Shown: positions 26,358-36,580 of the stretch, one piece after another | Layout of the letters: the number at the start of each line of letters is the position of its first letter | How positions within the stretch are numbered: position 1 is the stretch's first letter | Assembly: GCF_014066305.1 (NCBI RefSeq) | Contig: NW_023501148.1 | Location: 124,001-188,000 of the forward strand | DNA: 64,000 nt | Source: Letharia columbiana | Taxonomy: Eukaryota; Ascomycota; Lecanoromycetes; Lecanorales; Parmeliaceae | Direction: 5' to 3' | Translations under genes and position numbers: made by a program | Notes under the pieces: generated by a model | Database searches by the model: none | The model's input: the letters and a program-made list of their open reading frames with translations, nothing else | Told to the model about the DNA's origin: nothing

Positions 26358-28350
26358 GAGTCTATTATAGATATTTTCTATATTATCTTTTCTATCTATT
26401 CGATAAACGTTAACGCCGAGATAATAAATTTAATTGAGATTCTTCTCTTATATTTAATAGCTTTCTTATATTAATTATTAAATAACTCTACTACTAATAA
26501 TTTAATATATCTTAAATTACTACTCTATTTATTTTTAATAAGAATAAATTAGATTAAGCTTTAAAGTAGTAAAAAAAAGCTACGAAAATTAATAAGAGAT
26601 AAATATTTTTTAAAAAATGTAATAATCTTCTCTAGCGTATTTTATTACTTTTTAAATATTAATTAATAATAATTAAGTATTAAATAGCTATTAGTTATCT
26701 TTTAAATAATCTATTTCTTATTTTATATATTATATTTAATCTTATATAAATTACTATTATCTAGAAAATACTTCGAGATAATATTAATTTATATATCTCT
26801 ATTTAAAGTTCTCGCGATTTTTATTAATACTCTATAACTATATTAAAGCTAAAAATCTTTATCGCTATTATAATCTATATAAAAATCTTTTACTTTTCTA
26901 TTATTTATAATTATTAGAAAACTAATAAAATTATATCTATAATTTTAATAATTATAGAGAAAATAACTTAAGATTATTATATTCTTCTTTAAAAGTATAT
27001 ATATATTATTTAAATCTTACGTAAGAGAATTATATAATTATTAAAATAGATTAATATAAGTAATTAATATAATATAATAATTTTCTTTTATCTACTAGCG
27101 AGATTTAAAAGAATTAATTTTTTTTAAAATCTCGAGGTTTTATATAATAATTAATAAATATATAATTAAAAAGATAGAGTATATATCTTATTTTATTATA
27201 GCTTTAGATAAATTAATTAAAAAGAAATATAAGCTCTTTATAATTAATAATAAGAATTATCTCTATAATTATATATAATATTTCTTAATATAGAGAAATA
27301 TTAATTATAGTATTTAAATTAACTATAAATACTCTTTTAGAAAATATTATTCTCTTTATAGATAACTATTTTATTTACTCGAAGCTGGCTATAGCTCTAA
27401 GAGATAAAAGAATTATAGTATATAAAACTATAAAGCCTACTCGACGAGATCTCCTAAAATTATATATTAAAGATAAAATAGATATTTACTAAGAATATTC
27501 TTTACGAAGTTTTTATTATAATAGTTTAAAATAATATTCTTATAGTAGTCTAATAAGATAATAATCTTATTTTAGAATTTATTATTAAATATAATATTCG
27601 AGAGATTAATAACTATATCTTTAAAAAAAGAAAACGTCTTAATAAAACTAATATAAATACTTATATTACTTTATCTACTTTTAAGAAGAATAAAAAGAAT
27701 ATCTAAAAGAAGAAATTTAAGATTTTTAAGCTTTTCTACTATTATAATAAGTATATAAGAGAGATAAATCGATTTAATACTTTAATAACTATATATACTT
27801 TCTAGCGAATTTATAATTATAATTAAATATTCTTATTTTATTAATATTTAGATAAAAGTCTCGTAAATACTTTTAAGCTCTATAAATTAATAGAAGTTAT
27901 TTAAGAGTATTAGAAATTTCTCGAAAATATAATAATAGAGTTATTAAAAGAAGAAGATATCTATTAAATAAGATTAAATTTTATCTCTATCTTTATACTA
28001 TTAAAGATATTATAAAATAATTATAATTAATAAGACTTAAAGATTATTTAGACGTATTTTATATATTATAAAAATATTTATAATCGAGATTTTAGATAAG
28101 AGATTAATAGAAATAGAAATAATACTTTTAAGATATATAGAGAATATAAAGTATATTAAATCTTTTTATATTATAAAGAAAATTATATAAAACAATTTTA
28201 TAAAAGAAAAGATATATTAAACTCTATATAATAGATCTAGATTATATTTATTAAATTATATAAATATAATAAGATAATAATCGAAATAATAGTACGAAGA
28301 AAATAATTTATTATCTCTCGACGTTTATCGAATACTTTCTATAATCTAGC
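26358..28350 (+). mobile_element. PiggyBac-like DNA transposon, RIP-inactivated
   Basis: On the plus strand at 27734-27910, stop-riddled translation shows FYYYNKYIREINRFN, then an Arg-x-Tyr block, then YLDKSLVNTFKLYKLIE. This matches the conserved YN...MGGVD...LD...VNA region of PiggyBac transposases (DDE_Tnp_1_7). Upstream, 27400-27660 fits the preceding W-x-D-N and K-R-K-R segments. TTAA tetranucleotides lie at 26354-26357 and 28351-28354. An inverted motif ATTCGATAAACG (26398) / CGTTTATCGAAT (28322) lies just inside, so the ~2-kb span is plausible for the class. Exact ends are inferred. Confidence 0.7.
27734..27910 (+). pseudogene. PiggyBac transposase core (mutated)
   Basis: This frame carries the segment equivalent to the third catalytic aspartate region. 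The motif expected as MGGVD reads IREIN, and in-frame TAG/TAA stand where Trp or Gln is expected. All are G-to-A or C-to-T changes. A second copy of the part just downstream lies at 56765-57333. Confidence 0.75.
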
Positions 28351-28849
28351 TTAAAGTCTTTATTTAATAAAAGACTTTATAGACTTACTTTGATCGCTAA
28401 CTCTAATTAATAATATATCGCGATCGTCGAAGATATCCTTAGAGCGCATTTTTACAGTTTTTAAAGTTTCTGGCTAAACTCGGGTATCTTTCGATGGTTA
28501 AGAAATAAAGCTATTATGTTGATTGACTTGGTCTAAAACTCGATATTGCCATCTTGGCGCCAGAGAAGAATACGGTGTTCTATAATAGCAGATATCAGCC
28601 CTGGATTTGTCGATATATCCATTACAATGCTTGCATATCTTGGGTATAAGGTTATTACAGCGTTATCTTCGTTCCGTAGAGCAGTGTAGCGATGTCGGCC
28701 CCACATGCCACCGTTGCGAAGCTGAGCAAATCCTCTATAACCCCGTACTCCCATTATAGCATACTAACTTGGCTCTACAGGATCAACTCAGCCACTTCTA
28801 ATACTGTTCGCCGGATCCATGTTTAGTGGTGGAGGAGTCGCGACCGCGA

Positions 28850-29137
28850 CTAAGGGGAGATTGGAGGGCTGTAAGGCGACAGTAAGGTGAAGGAAGAATC
28901 CTGCGATCGTTGCGCTACGTACATGCCAGTGATAGTTATAGCGATTACTGAAATCATGAATTGCAGAAGTCGAAAAATGTGCGTCGCCCGTTGTGGAACA
29001 CCGTACTGCCCAATCATTCCGCAAATAGCGACGAATCTTGCTGAGATGGCCGCTTGCAGCATCCCACCGCCAGACATCAGAAAGGATAGCAAACATGTCG
29101 ACCGCTCACTCAGATATATGTTCTTTAGGTGGCCCAC
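28850..29137 (-). other. Doubtful gene relic with one membrane segment
   Basis: A 95-codon frame on the minus strand contains the hydrophobic run FRLLQFMISVIAITITGMYV, preceded by an Arg-rich stretch. This resembles the first membrane helix of small fungal tetraspanning proteins, but no further helices follow before the stop. A second frame (28788-29096) overlaps it almost completely. Neither has a convincing start context or splice sites that extend it. It may be chance, or the 5' exon of a broken gene. Confidence 0.2.
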
Positions 29138-29206
29138 GTCCTTTCTCCTCCCTTAAAATCATCATATCTAATTGGCGGTCTCGATTACCATCAACGAGCA
29201 AGAACG

Positions 29207-31115
29207 ATGTCTCCCTCGCCACAGAATTCCAACAACGACGAAGAAGGTAGAAATGCGGCTTCAAAGACTCCGTATCTTTATCTTACTGACTCTTACGCGC
29301 CTCCAGAAACAAAGCTCCATCCAAGAGCATCGAGTGCCTCCACGCAAGGTCTCAAAAAGGATAAGAGGAAAGCAACTTCACGACAGAGGATCTTAGACGG
29401 GGCGACTATGCATACCCGCTCCATGAGCATCAAGGGTGACGATAATGGGGCGACTATGCGTACTCGCTCCAAGAGCATCAAGGGTAACGATATGGCGTCG
29501 GACCTGTGAAAGCTCTAGAGCCCTTCTAACATGAAAGCAGATAATCCAACATCTCGTGCCGATCACAACCGTTCAGTGTCACGAGGTCGTACCGCTACAC
29601 GGAGACGCTCAGTCGGACTGAACTCTGCGTCTACTGCGCATGGCCCCGGCAAAGGCGAGATGTCAGACCCCTCCGTCGCTTCCATTCTACGACCGAGACC
29701 GTTACCGAAGCAAGCCGCCGAGCGAGATACTCTCCACATGCCTCCTTCGAGCGATCTTGGGAAGAAACGTGGCGGTGTTGGCTCCCCGAGCGGCCCAGGG
29801 ATCTCTGGCAATATAAGTCTCACCTCAGCACTCCCGAGACGAGAGTTTTCCTGACCCAAGCCTACGTAGACTGGAGCCACAGGAATCGACTCGGACATCT
29901 CAGAGGATCGGGAGGACCGCCGACCTTCGGCAACGACTACAATAGCAAGACGACCGGCACGCAAGGCCTCTCGTGCTCGTCCCGCGGGGAAAATATGGTC
30001 CTGGGCCTGAATCACCTGCTCTAGCTCGATCTTCGGTCTGATTGCCGTTGCTGTAACTTTAGCCTACATGACAGGCTGCGAGTCGCCGTCGGTTGGGATC
30101 CAGAAGTCTTGGGACCTGGTTTTGCAGGCCGGGGCTGGAGTCACGTCGGCATATATCTGGGCACTATGCGCGACGCAGCAGCTCTACCAGCGCTTGCCTC
30201 CCGTTCGTGCCGCTCCACGCTACTCATCAGGAGAACGATTGAGCGTCGCACTTGGCCAGACATACACTGATCTGTCACAAGCCCTTGCCGCGAGCGACTC
30301 GCTCTACCAAGCACCTGCGCTGATCAGCCAAAGACGGAGTGAGGCACTGAGGTTTCGGCTTCCCGAAGGATCCCTCACTCGGAAACCTTTGCAGCTTTTC
30401 CTCCGGCAGACTGTACACATAGACGAGGACCTGCTCCGTCTGATACTCTATCTCGGCCAAATCTCGACTCTCACCCTTCGGCAGCAGCAGGAGACCACGG
30501 ACACACTGCGCTTCATCCAACGTGTCGAGTACTTTGGGACATTTCAGATGCTCCGGGTTCGCGTTGTAGGCGTTTCAACCCAAGAGTCTCAGCTGAAGAC
30601 CCGTTTGGAAGAGCACTTCCGTTACTTGAACGAATCGATTCGGGTGGCCCAAAAAGCGGCTCACCAGGTGTTGCAGCAGTACGTGACCCTCGCCTCTACG
30701 ACCGAAGCGATCCGTCAAAGCTCCCTTGGGGATGAGCAACGCTTCCTATTCATCAAATCGGAGGCGGCATCGCAGTTGGGCTGGGTCAAGAAGACATCGG
30801 TCCAACTGTTCGGATTAGCGGAGCCGGAGGATCTGGTAGAGATCAGCCAGAACGTGGAGCTCGCCCGTGGCATCCATAACTGGACGCAGAATGTGGTGGA
30901 CTCCCTGCAGCGCGTGACGTTACATCTCAGTTACGCAAAGGCCAATATAGGATTACTTGTGGAAGATCATCAGCCACAATAGCACGGTCACATGGGACGT
31001 AGCAGATAAAGATCGTAAGATCACGGAGTTCCTCGCTCAAGTTTCCGATGGTGTAGAGCTCTTGACGTACAACACGGCCGCGTACGATCAGCTACTGTGG
31101 GACGGGCATATCTAG
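29207..31115 (+). pseudogene. Broken gene for a single-pass membrane protein with helical C-terminal region
   Basis: A single reading frame runs from ATG 29207 (MSPSPQNSNNDEEG) to 30982 but is interrupted by TGA 29507, TAG 29516, TGA 29852, TAG 29867 and TGA 30008. Each is one C:G-to-T:A change from Arg, Gln or Trp. An extra base between about 30948 and 30980 shifts the frame; the other frame continues as DYLWKIISHNSTVTWD to TAG 31113. The ancestral product of ~635 residues had a disordered Arg/Ser-rich N-terminal part with two 16-residue repeats (GATMHTRSMSIKG type). Next came one membrane helix (SIFGLIAVAVTLAYM, near residue 280), then ~330 residues of amphipathic helix. The 304-codon stretch 30068-30982 is the longest open piece. 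I do not recognise the family. A 35-nt intron over the first two stops has good sites but leads straight into TAA. Confidence 0.75.
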
Positions 31116-31205
31116 GGAGATTCCGAGCGAGGTCACGTCCGGGAGCAAGGTCTGATGAGGACGCTTTCGCGTGTGAACGTCATGGAATTCTAGAATCTAC
31201 CTCTC

Positions 31206-31891
31206 TTACTTAATCCCACTTGCTGTCACCAAGGCCCCGTGATCCCACTCCACGTAGGCGCTCATATCCACCGCGAGTACAGACACGCGAATCTAGTATA
31301 TCCCAAACTTTCTATTCAAACGATACACGATCCTGGGTAGCACGAACACAACCAGGACGCATAGCAGCAGATATTGGACGCTTGAGAAATACCAAAGTAC
31401 AGCAAACCCCAAGATCACAGTCCAAAGAAGATGCTCTTATAGTTGATGTGTCCATATGCCGACGTTTTGATAGTTGGTGAAGAGATAAAACCCGGTGTAC
31501 TTCTCCAACCAGTCGACCAAATACCACACCGACAACAGGAACACGATCACGCGGATTGCCGGATACTGCTGCACCAGTGATCCGAACCATTTCAGATAAT
31601 CCTTTGCGTGGGTGTCTCCCTCCTCTATATTGCTTTCGGGTCTAACTTCACGATACTATCCCGGCGTGGTAGTTGGAGTTGTTACGCTCTGGCTTTCGCT
31701 CCCGTTTCGCTCTCTAATGATACGAGATCCCGTTAGTAAAAGAACGCGACCTTTCATAGCCTTGTGCTTAGAGTGCCTTATATTGGTCCCGCCGAGCCGT
31801 AATCGCTCTGTGCCACATTGTCCGCCTGCGACTGCGCGGCTTTCTTTAGTCGCCCCGGATTTCGGCTTTTGGCTCGACCCCTTGGTGCCAT
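31206..31891 (-). pseudogene. Broken gene for a multi-pass membrane protein
   Basis: On the minus strand one frame from about 31750 down to TAA 31206 encodes a soluble lead (RPESNIEEGDTHAKDYLKWF), then helices at IRVIVFLLSVWYLVDWL, LLWTVILGFAVLWYF and YLLLCVLVVFVLPRIVY. It is broken by TAG 31656, TAA 31437 and TAG 31293; each is one C-to-T step from CAG or CAA. Hydrophobic character continues across the stops, so they are lesions rather than gene ends. The 5' end is uncertain. A good start, MAPRGRAKSRNPGRLKK at 31891, is in another frame and would need an intron (TACTAAC and TTAG lie near 31735-31710) or a frameshift. It faces gene 29207-31115 tail to tail. Family not recognised. Confidence 0.65.
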
Positions 31892-32524
31892 CGTGCCTGA
31901 TTGAGATCGATCGGAATCGTGCGAGGTAGATGTAACGGGTTGAAGATGAGCGAGATGTTGGTTGATATGGCCGTGGGGAAGTGAGTTTAGAGGTTGATGT
32001 GTGAGAGGTATTGCCTAACAGGACCCTAAGATCTCTTATATCATGATCAAAGCAGTTTGACTCCTTTTCGTGATCTTTTTTGTCGTATGATCAAAGAAGT
32101 CTGGCTTCTTTGAGTTACCTTGTTTGTGGGTTATGTCTAATTCTATATGAGACCATGTCTCGGGGCTTGCATAATCCCGATGGGCTCACTAACGCAGAAA
32201 CACAGTAAAGCATTACCGAAGCTAGACATTGGATATTGATAGTATCTCTATCGGGCAAGCATGTTCTGACCTCTCACGCGGGAGACTACCCGCCGCGCTG
32301 CTTTTTATGTTCGCGGGCAAAAAGAAAGTAGCACGCCTTTGTTCACTAACAATAAATTAAGCAATCGCAATCCGTGTTGATCCGGGAGACTATGCTATAT
32401 GGCTTTATGGCCACCTATAGAGCGCTTAGTCACAGTACGTGATGTCGCCTGATCTAAGCAAACCCGTCCACGCTAAACCCTCGCCAATGTATTAACTGGT
32501 GTCTTCATTTCCAGAGCGGCTGAG
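31892..32524. other. Intergenic spacer
   Basis: No supported gene. Two imperfect 44-bp copies begin ATGATCAAAG at 32043 and 32087, each followed by a GTYTGRCT word. A minus-strand frame without an ATG is open from about 32080 into the neighbouring pseudogene and may contain part of its 5' region. Confidence 0.5.
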
Positions 32525-33424
32525 CTAGCTCCGAGGTCGCCTCTCCGGTGTTCCCGCGGGGCTTTTGTTCGTTGCCGGGTTGGGGGTTCCCTTGTCAAAG
32601 AGCCGCTTCAGATGGGCTCTCCGGAATGGTTCAATCAGGTAGGCGCGGATAAGCTCCCCGAGTTCGTTTATTTTCGACATTTCCGCCATTTCCCTCAGAG
32701 CCCGCTGACGTAGATTTTTGAAAGCTTCCACGTGGTATTCGCCTGTGTGTGTGAAGCGATTATTCAGGCTGGGTTCGGTCAGCAACGTACGGGGACGAGC
32801 CACTGCCGTCCGGACTCACAAATTGTCTGACAGGTATTCTTCCAGAATACACAGGCTTCCTATCCCAAACTCTGTGCAGAACACATTCAGCTTCTTGCCC
32901 TGTGTACTCCACGTGCCGAGTTGATCCAAAGGGAGAGGATTCCCCTCTGTATCATGGACGCGCTCCTTCACCAGCTCCTCAATTTCTTTCTTCATCCGGG
33001 GTCCGATCCGCCCGGTCCCTTCGGGATGCTTCAACTTGGCCAAGTCGAAATAAAGGAGCATATGCAAGAGCCATCGGGCCCGATCCTTCGTCTGACGTGA
33101 CTGCACATTCAACGTATAACGCAGGACGGCCAAATGCAAGTTGGCTTCGTCGTAGTCGGGCTCTGCCACCTGATGAATCAGGCTGCCTCGGTCGTCCAGG
33201 AATTGTGCAGGATCCGTGCCGTGCTTTTCCACGGGTCTCCGGTAAGGCTCGGGCACTCCCAATGATTCGAGGTTGGTCAAGACTTCCAACTGATCCCGCG
33301 GACGGGCACGTTTCGGGGTCACACGTCGACGTTTAGGAATCGGCTCATCGGGATCGTTTGCTTCGTTCTCTTCGTCCCCGGAGCCGTCGACGAGGGTTTG
33401 GTTGCCGTGGTCGTAGACCATCAT
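32525..33424 (-). CDS. Hypothetical nuclear protein, two exons, 282 aa
   Basis: Exon 1 runs 33424-32820 and exon 2 runs 32768-32525. The 51-nt intron 32819-32769 has a GTGAGT donor, GCTGAC branch site and CAG acceptor. Splicing removes the in-frame TGA at 32816 and joins codon 202 (Phe). The start is the first in-frame ATG (MMVYDHGNQTLVDG); the frame is open further upstream but lacks an ATG. Residues 15-28 are acidic. Residues 30-43 (PKRRRVTPKRARPR) form a strong nuclear localisation signal. A mostly helical domain follows, with GTWSTQGKKLNVFCTEFGIG at 170-189 and an Arg-rich helix around the C terminus. No catalytic or DNA-binding motif is recognised. It is the only intact-looking gene in the island and has normal base composition. 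Confidence 0.7.
32769..32819 (-). other. Spliceosomal intron of the nuclear-protein gene
   Basis: GTGAGT donor, GCTGAC branch sequence 11 bases before the acceptor, CAG end, length 51. Because the length is a multiple of three, retention would insert a stop (TGA at 32816). Confidence 0.85.
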
Positions 33425-33830
33425 AGACCAGAGAGTGTTTTGGCGCTCTGTCAAGTTTTGTACTCTCAGCGTAGCACAGCAGTGGTGATGATAGAAAGCA
33501 TATAGATTCAGTGGTGGGGGTATCGGCTATTATGTAGCTGATGGAGAATAAAGTACTACTATTTATAGCTAATTATATAAAAGAAATAATAATAGAATAT
33601 ATATAAAAGAATATAGAAGAGAGATATATATAGAAGGAATTAGATACGCTAACACTCTTTCTATCTAGTAATATTTAAATATCTCTATTTTAAGATTAAA
33701 ATTATATACTATTCTAATTTATTAATTTAAATCTTTATTTACTAAACTTATTATATTAATAAAATTATTAAATTTTATAATAATTAATACTTTAATAAGA
33801 TTATTAATCTTTATATCTTTTATAGATATA

Positions 33831-34455
33831 CGAGTAAAGACCTATAAATTAAATTCATAATTTTTTTTTTAATTAGAGCTGTCGAGTAAATTTGATAAGC
33901 GAACTTTTAATAGACGACATTTAAATTCGTTACCTTTAAACCTTCATAGGACTAAATTTAGTAATTCTTTTTTTATCTAAAAGCCCATAGTTCGTTCTAT
34001 AATCTTAAAAAAAATCTTAAAATTTTAATAGAAAATAAAAAGGTTATTCTAAAATCAAGTAATATGTACCTGTTTTTTGATCAGGGCTGTCCGGCTGTTC
34101 GCGATCTTTGATGAGCGAACTTTAATGAGCGATATTTGAATTCCTTGCGCTTTAATAATTATAAGACTAAATTTCAGAATTCTTAAAAATTCAGAAAGCA
34201 CGTATAGCGCTTTAAAATTAAAAAAAAAATCTTAAAATTTTAATAGAAAATAAAAAAGTTATTCTATGTGTTAATAATGTATATCTATTTTTTTAATAAG
34301 AAAGGCGCGGGAGAGCGAGATTTTGATAGTTACGGACGCTAATTTATTTATCTACGATATCTAATTAAAAAGCGTAGATCTAATAAATTAATAATTAGCT
34401 ATATATATAAATTTAAGATTTTCTAATTTAGCTCTATCTTATTCTTTTATATATA
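33831..34455 (-). repeat. Family A short form, reverse orientation
   Basis: Read on the minus strand it begins TATATATAAAAGAATAAG and ends GGTCTTTACTCG, the same ends as copies at 53388-54013 and 57338-57768. The interior is two ~205-bp units, each with an AGCGAACTTTAAT-type word and a run reading AAAATTTTAATAGAAAATAA. The unit at 34080-34200 keeps GATCAGGGCTGTCCGGCTG and many TG/CA, so it is less mutated than the rest. Too short to encode a transposase. Confidence 0.7.
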
Positions 34456-35402
34456 TTAATATTTATATTTTAGCGTTTAATTAATTATTAATTCGCGTAT
34501 AATTTTTTTTACTAGATTTATTACTCTCTTATTATTATATTATATTATAAATAGTTTATCTAGTTAATATTTTAACTTAAATAGCAAATATTATATTTAT
34601 ATTATATTTTAAATAATAGTAGAAGTAGTTATATATTTAATTTTATATATAAATTATATTATAATTTTCTACTTAATAAAACTCTAATTAATAAATCTAT
34701 TATTTAATATTATAATTATTTTAATTATTAATTATATTATAAATATCTTATCGATTTAATTAACGTTTAAATAATTAAATAATTATAATTTTATAATTTT
34801 TATAATCTTAAAGATTATTTTATATATTCTAATTTTAGTTAAATATTATAATATTCTTTTATATACTTATTAATATTAATAGTTTAAATTAAAAGAGAAT
34901 ATAGTTAATTTATTAATAGTAAATATTATATTTAATTATATTTAAATAATTAAATAATTAATTTTTTTTAAATTACTTTTAAATATAGTAATATTCTTTA
35001 AATTAATTAGATATATATTAGATATAAAGATAAGATAGATAGTTATCTTTAATTTTATTAAGATAAGTAATATATAATACTTCTTTATATTATAGATTAT
35101 AAAAATCTTATTAATAAATATAAATTAATTTATCTTAAATATTCTTATTAAGTAATTTTATTTAATCTTTATTTTTAAATAGTATATATATAAGTTAAAA
35201 GTTAAAATATTAAATTATTAATATAGAAGTTTCTTAGTTTAATTAATTAATAATTAATTATTAATAATTTTAATATTATTAATATAGATAATTAGAAAGA
35301 TAATTTCTTTATTTAATTTATAGAGAAATAAATATAAATCGAATTATAAGTATATAATTTTAATTTTAAATAAAAATTCTATTAGAGTCTTATATTACTT
35401 AC

Positions 35403-35740
35403 GATTAAATTATTTTAATTTATATAATAATTTAAATAATAAATAAACTTAAACTTAATTTAATTTAATAAAGTTTTATAATTATTTTATATAAATTTTA
35501 TACTTAAGTTCTATATATAGAAATACTATTATAATATTAATTAAATTTATTTCTTAATTATAATATATAATTAAAGCTAAGAAGATCTTTTATATAATTA
35601 ATTTAATAATATTAAAAAAGATTTTATTATAATCGATTTCTTTTTATTAAAGAAAGTCTTTAATAATATATCTAGTTTTATAGTATAAGATCTTATTATC
35701 TACGCTTAATTTCTTTTTATAGATTTTTTTTTAAAAATAA
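35403..35740 (-). pseudogene. pol: Copia reverse transcriptase fragment (mutated)
   Basis: Contains YKTRYIIKDFL, EIDYNKIF and FLYIELKYKIYIK in family order. Glycines expected in KGF and YGEL have become Asp and Ile, consistent with G-to-A changes. In-frame stops replace expected Gln codons. Confidence 0.8.
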
Positions 35741-36416
35741 TACGATATATTAATTTTAATACTAGCTTTTATATCTTTATTTTTTATAATAAGTTCTATT
35801 ACTTTTATATAGCGATTATTTATTAAATTATTTTAAAGTTATTAACTATTTTCTTATAAGTATAAAGTTTAATATTAGTTATAAGTAATATAGTCTATAT
35901 TAATTTAATAAATTCTTTCTTTAAAATATTAAAATAATTTTATTTATTATTTTATATAATATTATAATTTTTTAATACGTTTTTAATATATTATAAGTAT
36001 TTTAATAAATTAGATATAAAAGAATTTTCTATATTCGAAATAATAATTTTCTAATTATTTAATTTAGATAAATTTAAAATATAGTTAATCTCGAGATTTT
36101 TTAGATTTATAGATAGATTTTAAATTATAACTCTAGAGTCTTCTCTAAGCGTATTTATTATTCTTTTATTATTTACGATTAATAAAGAAGAAGCTTTATT
36201 TTTTAAAGAGAGTAAAATTCTTTTAATAACGATAATAGTATTTATAATATTCTTATTCTTTAATATTTTATTTTATTTGTTCTTAGTATTACTAGAAGAC
36301 GAGATAAAATTTTAAAGAGATTTTTATAAGATATTATATCGTCGTATTAGATAAGATTTATATTTATTCTATAATTAATATTAATTAAATCTCTTATAAT
36401 TATATAAGATATATTT

Positions 36417-36580
36417 TATTACGAGCGTACTCTTAATATACTACTTAGTTCTATAGCTAGCGAGCCTTAACGAAGATATCTTCTATTATATTATATCTTC
36501 TTCTTATATATATAATTCGATAGTCTTATTATTCTATTCTATCTTATCTATATAATATACCTCTATACTAAATTTAATAA
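36417..36580 (+). repeat. Solo LTR-like segment inside the copia remnant
   Basis: Starts TATTACGAGCGTACTC and ends near CTAAATTTAATA. It shares GAAGATATCTTCTATTATAT and AATTCGATAGTCTTATTATT with 23452-23629 and 26162-26325. No internal coding sequence lies next to it, so it is most likely a solo LTR. Confidence 0.55.

Larger units (their letters stand above)
28440..33540. other. Island of normal composition between RIP-mutated blocks
   Basis: CA and TG return abruptly near 28440 and disappear again near 33540. GC content is ordinary and long open frames occur. Three gene loci are called inside, plus one doubtful one. No stretch within it resembles the repeats elsewhere in the window, so it behaves as low-copy DNA. 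28440-28787 holds no gene that I can support. Confidence 0.85.

Noticed and set aside
29506..29540. A 35-nt intron (GTGAAAG ... CTAAC ... GCAG) over the first two stops of the 29207 gene
   Set aside because: Removing it puts the frame straight into TAA. The alternative acceptor at 29576 opens another frame, but that frame ends at 30022 before the membrane helix. Nonsense mutation explains all five stops more simply.
29563..30015. 150-codon minus-strand frame
   Set aside because: It is the reverse of the Arg/Ser-rich part of the 29207 gene and has no motif. GC-rich DNA often leaves the opposite strand open.
31220..31590. Plus-strand frame 31220-31480 and minus frame 31312-31590
   Set aside because: Both overlap the membrane-protein frame 31206-31750, which shows hydrophobic helices running through its stops; these two show none.
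32718..33336. Plus-strand frames 32718-32924 and 32902-33336
   Set aside because: Shadows of the intron-containing minus-strand gene, which has canonical splice sites and a nuclear signal.
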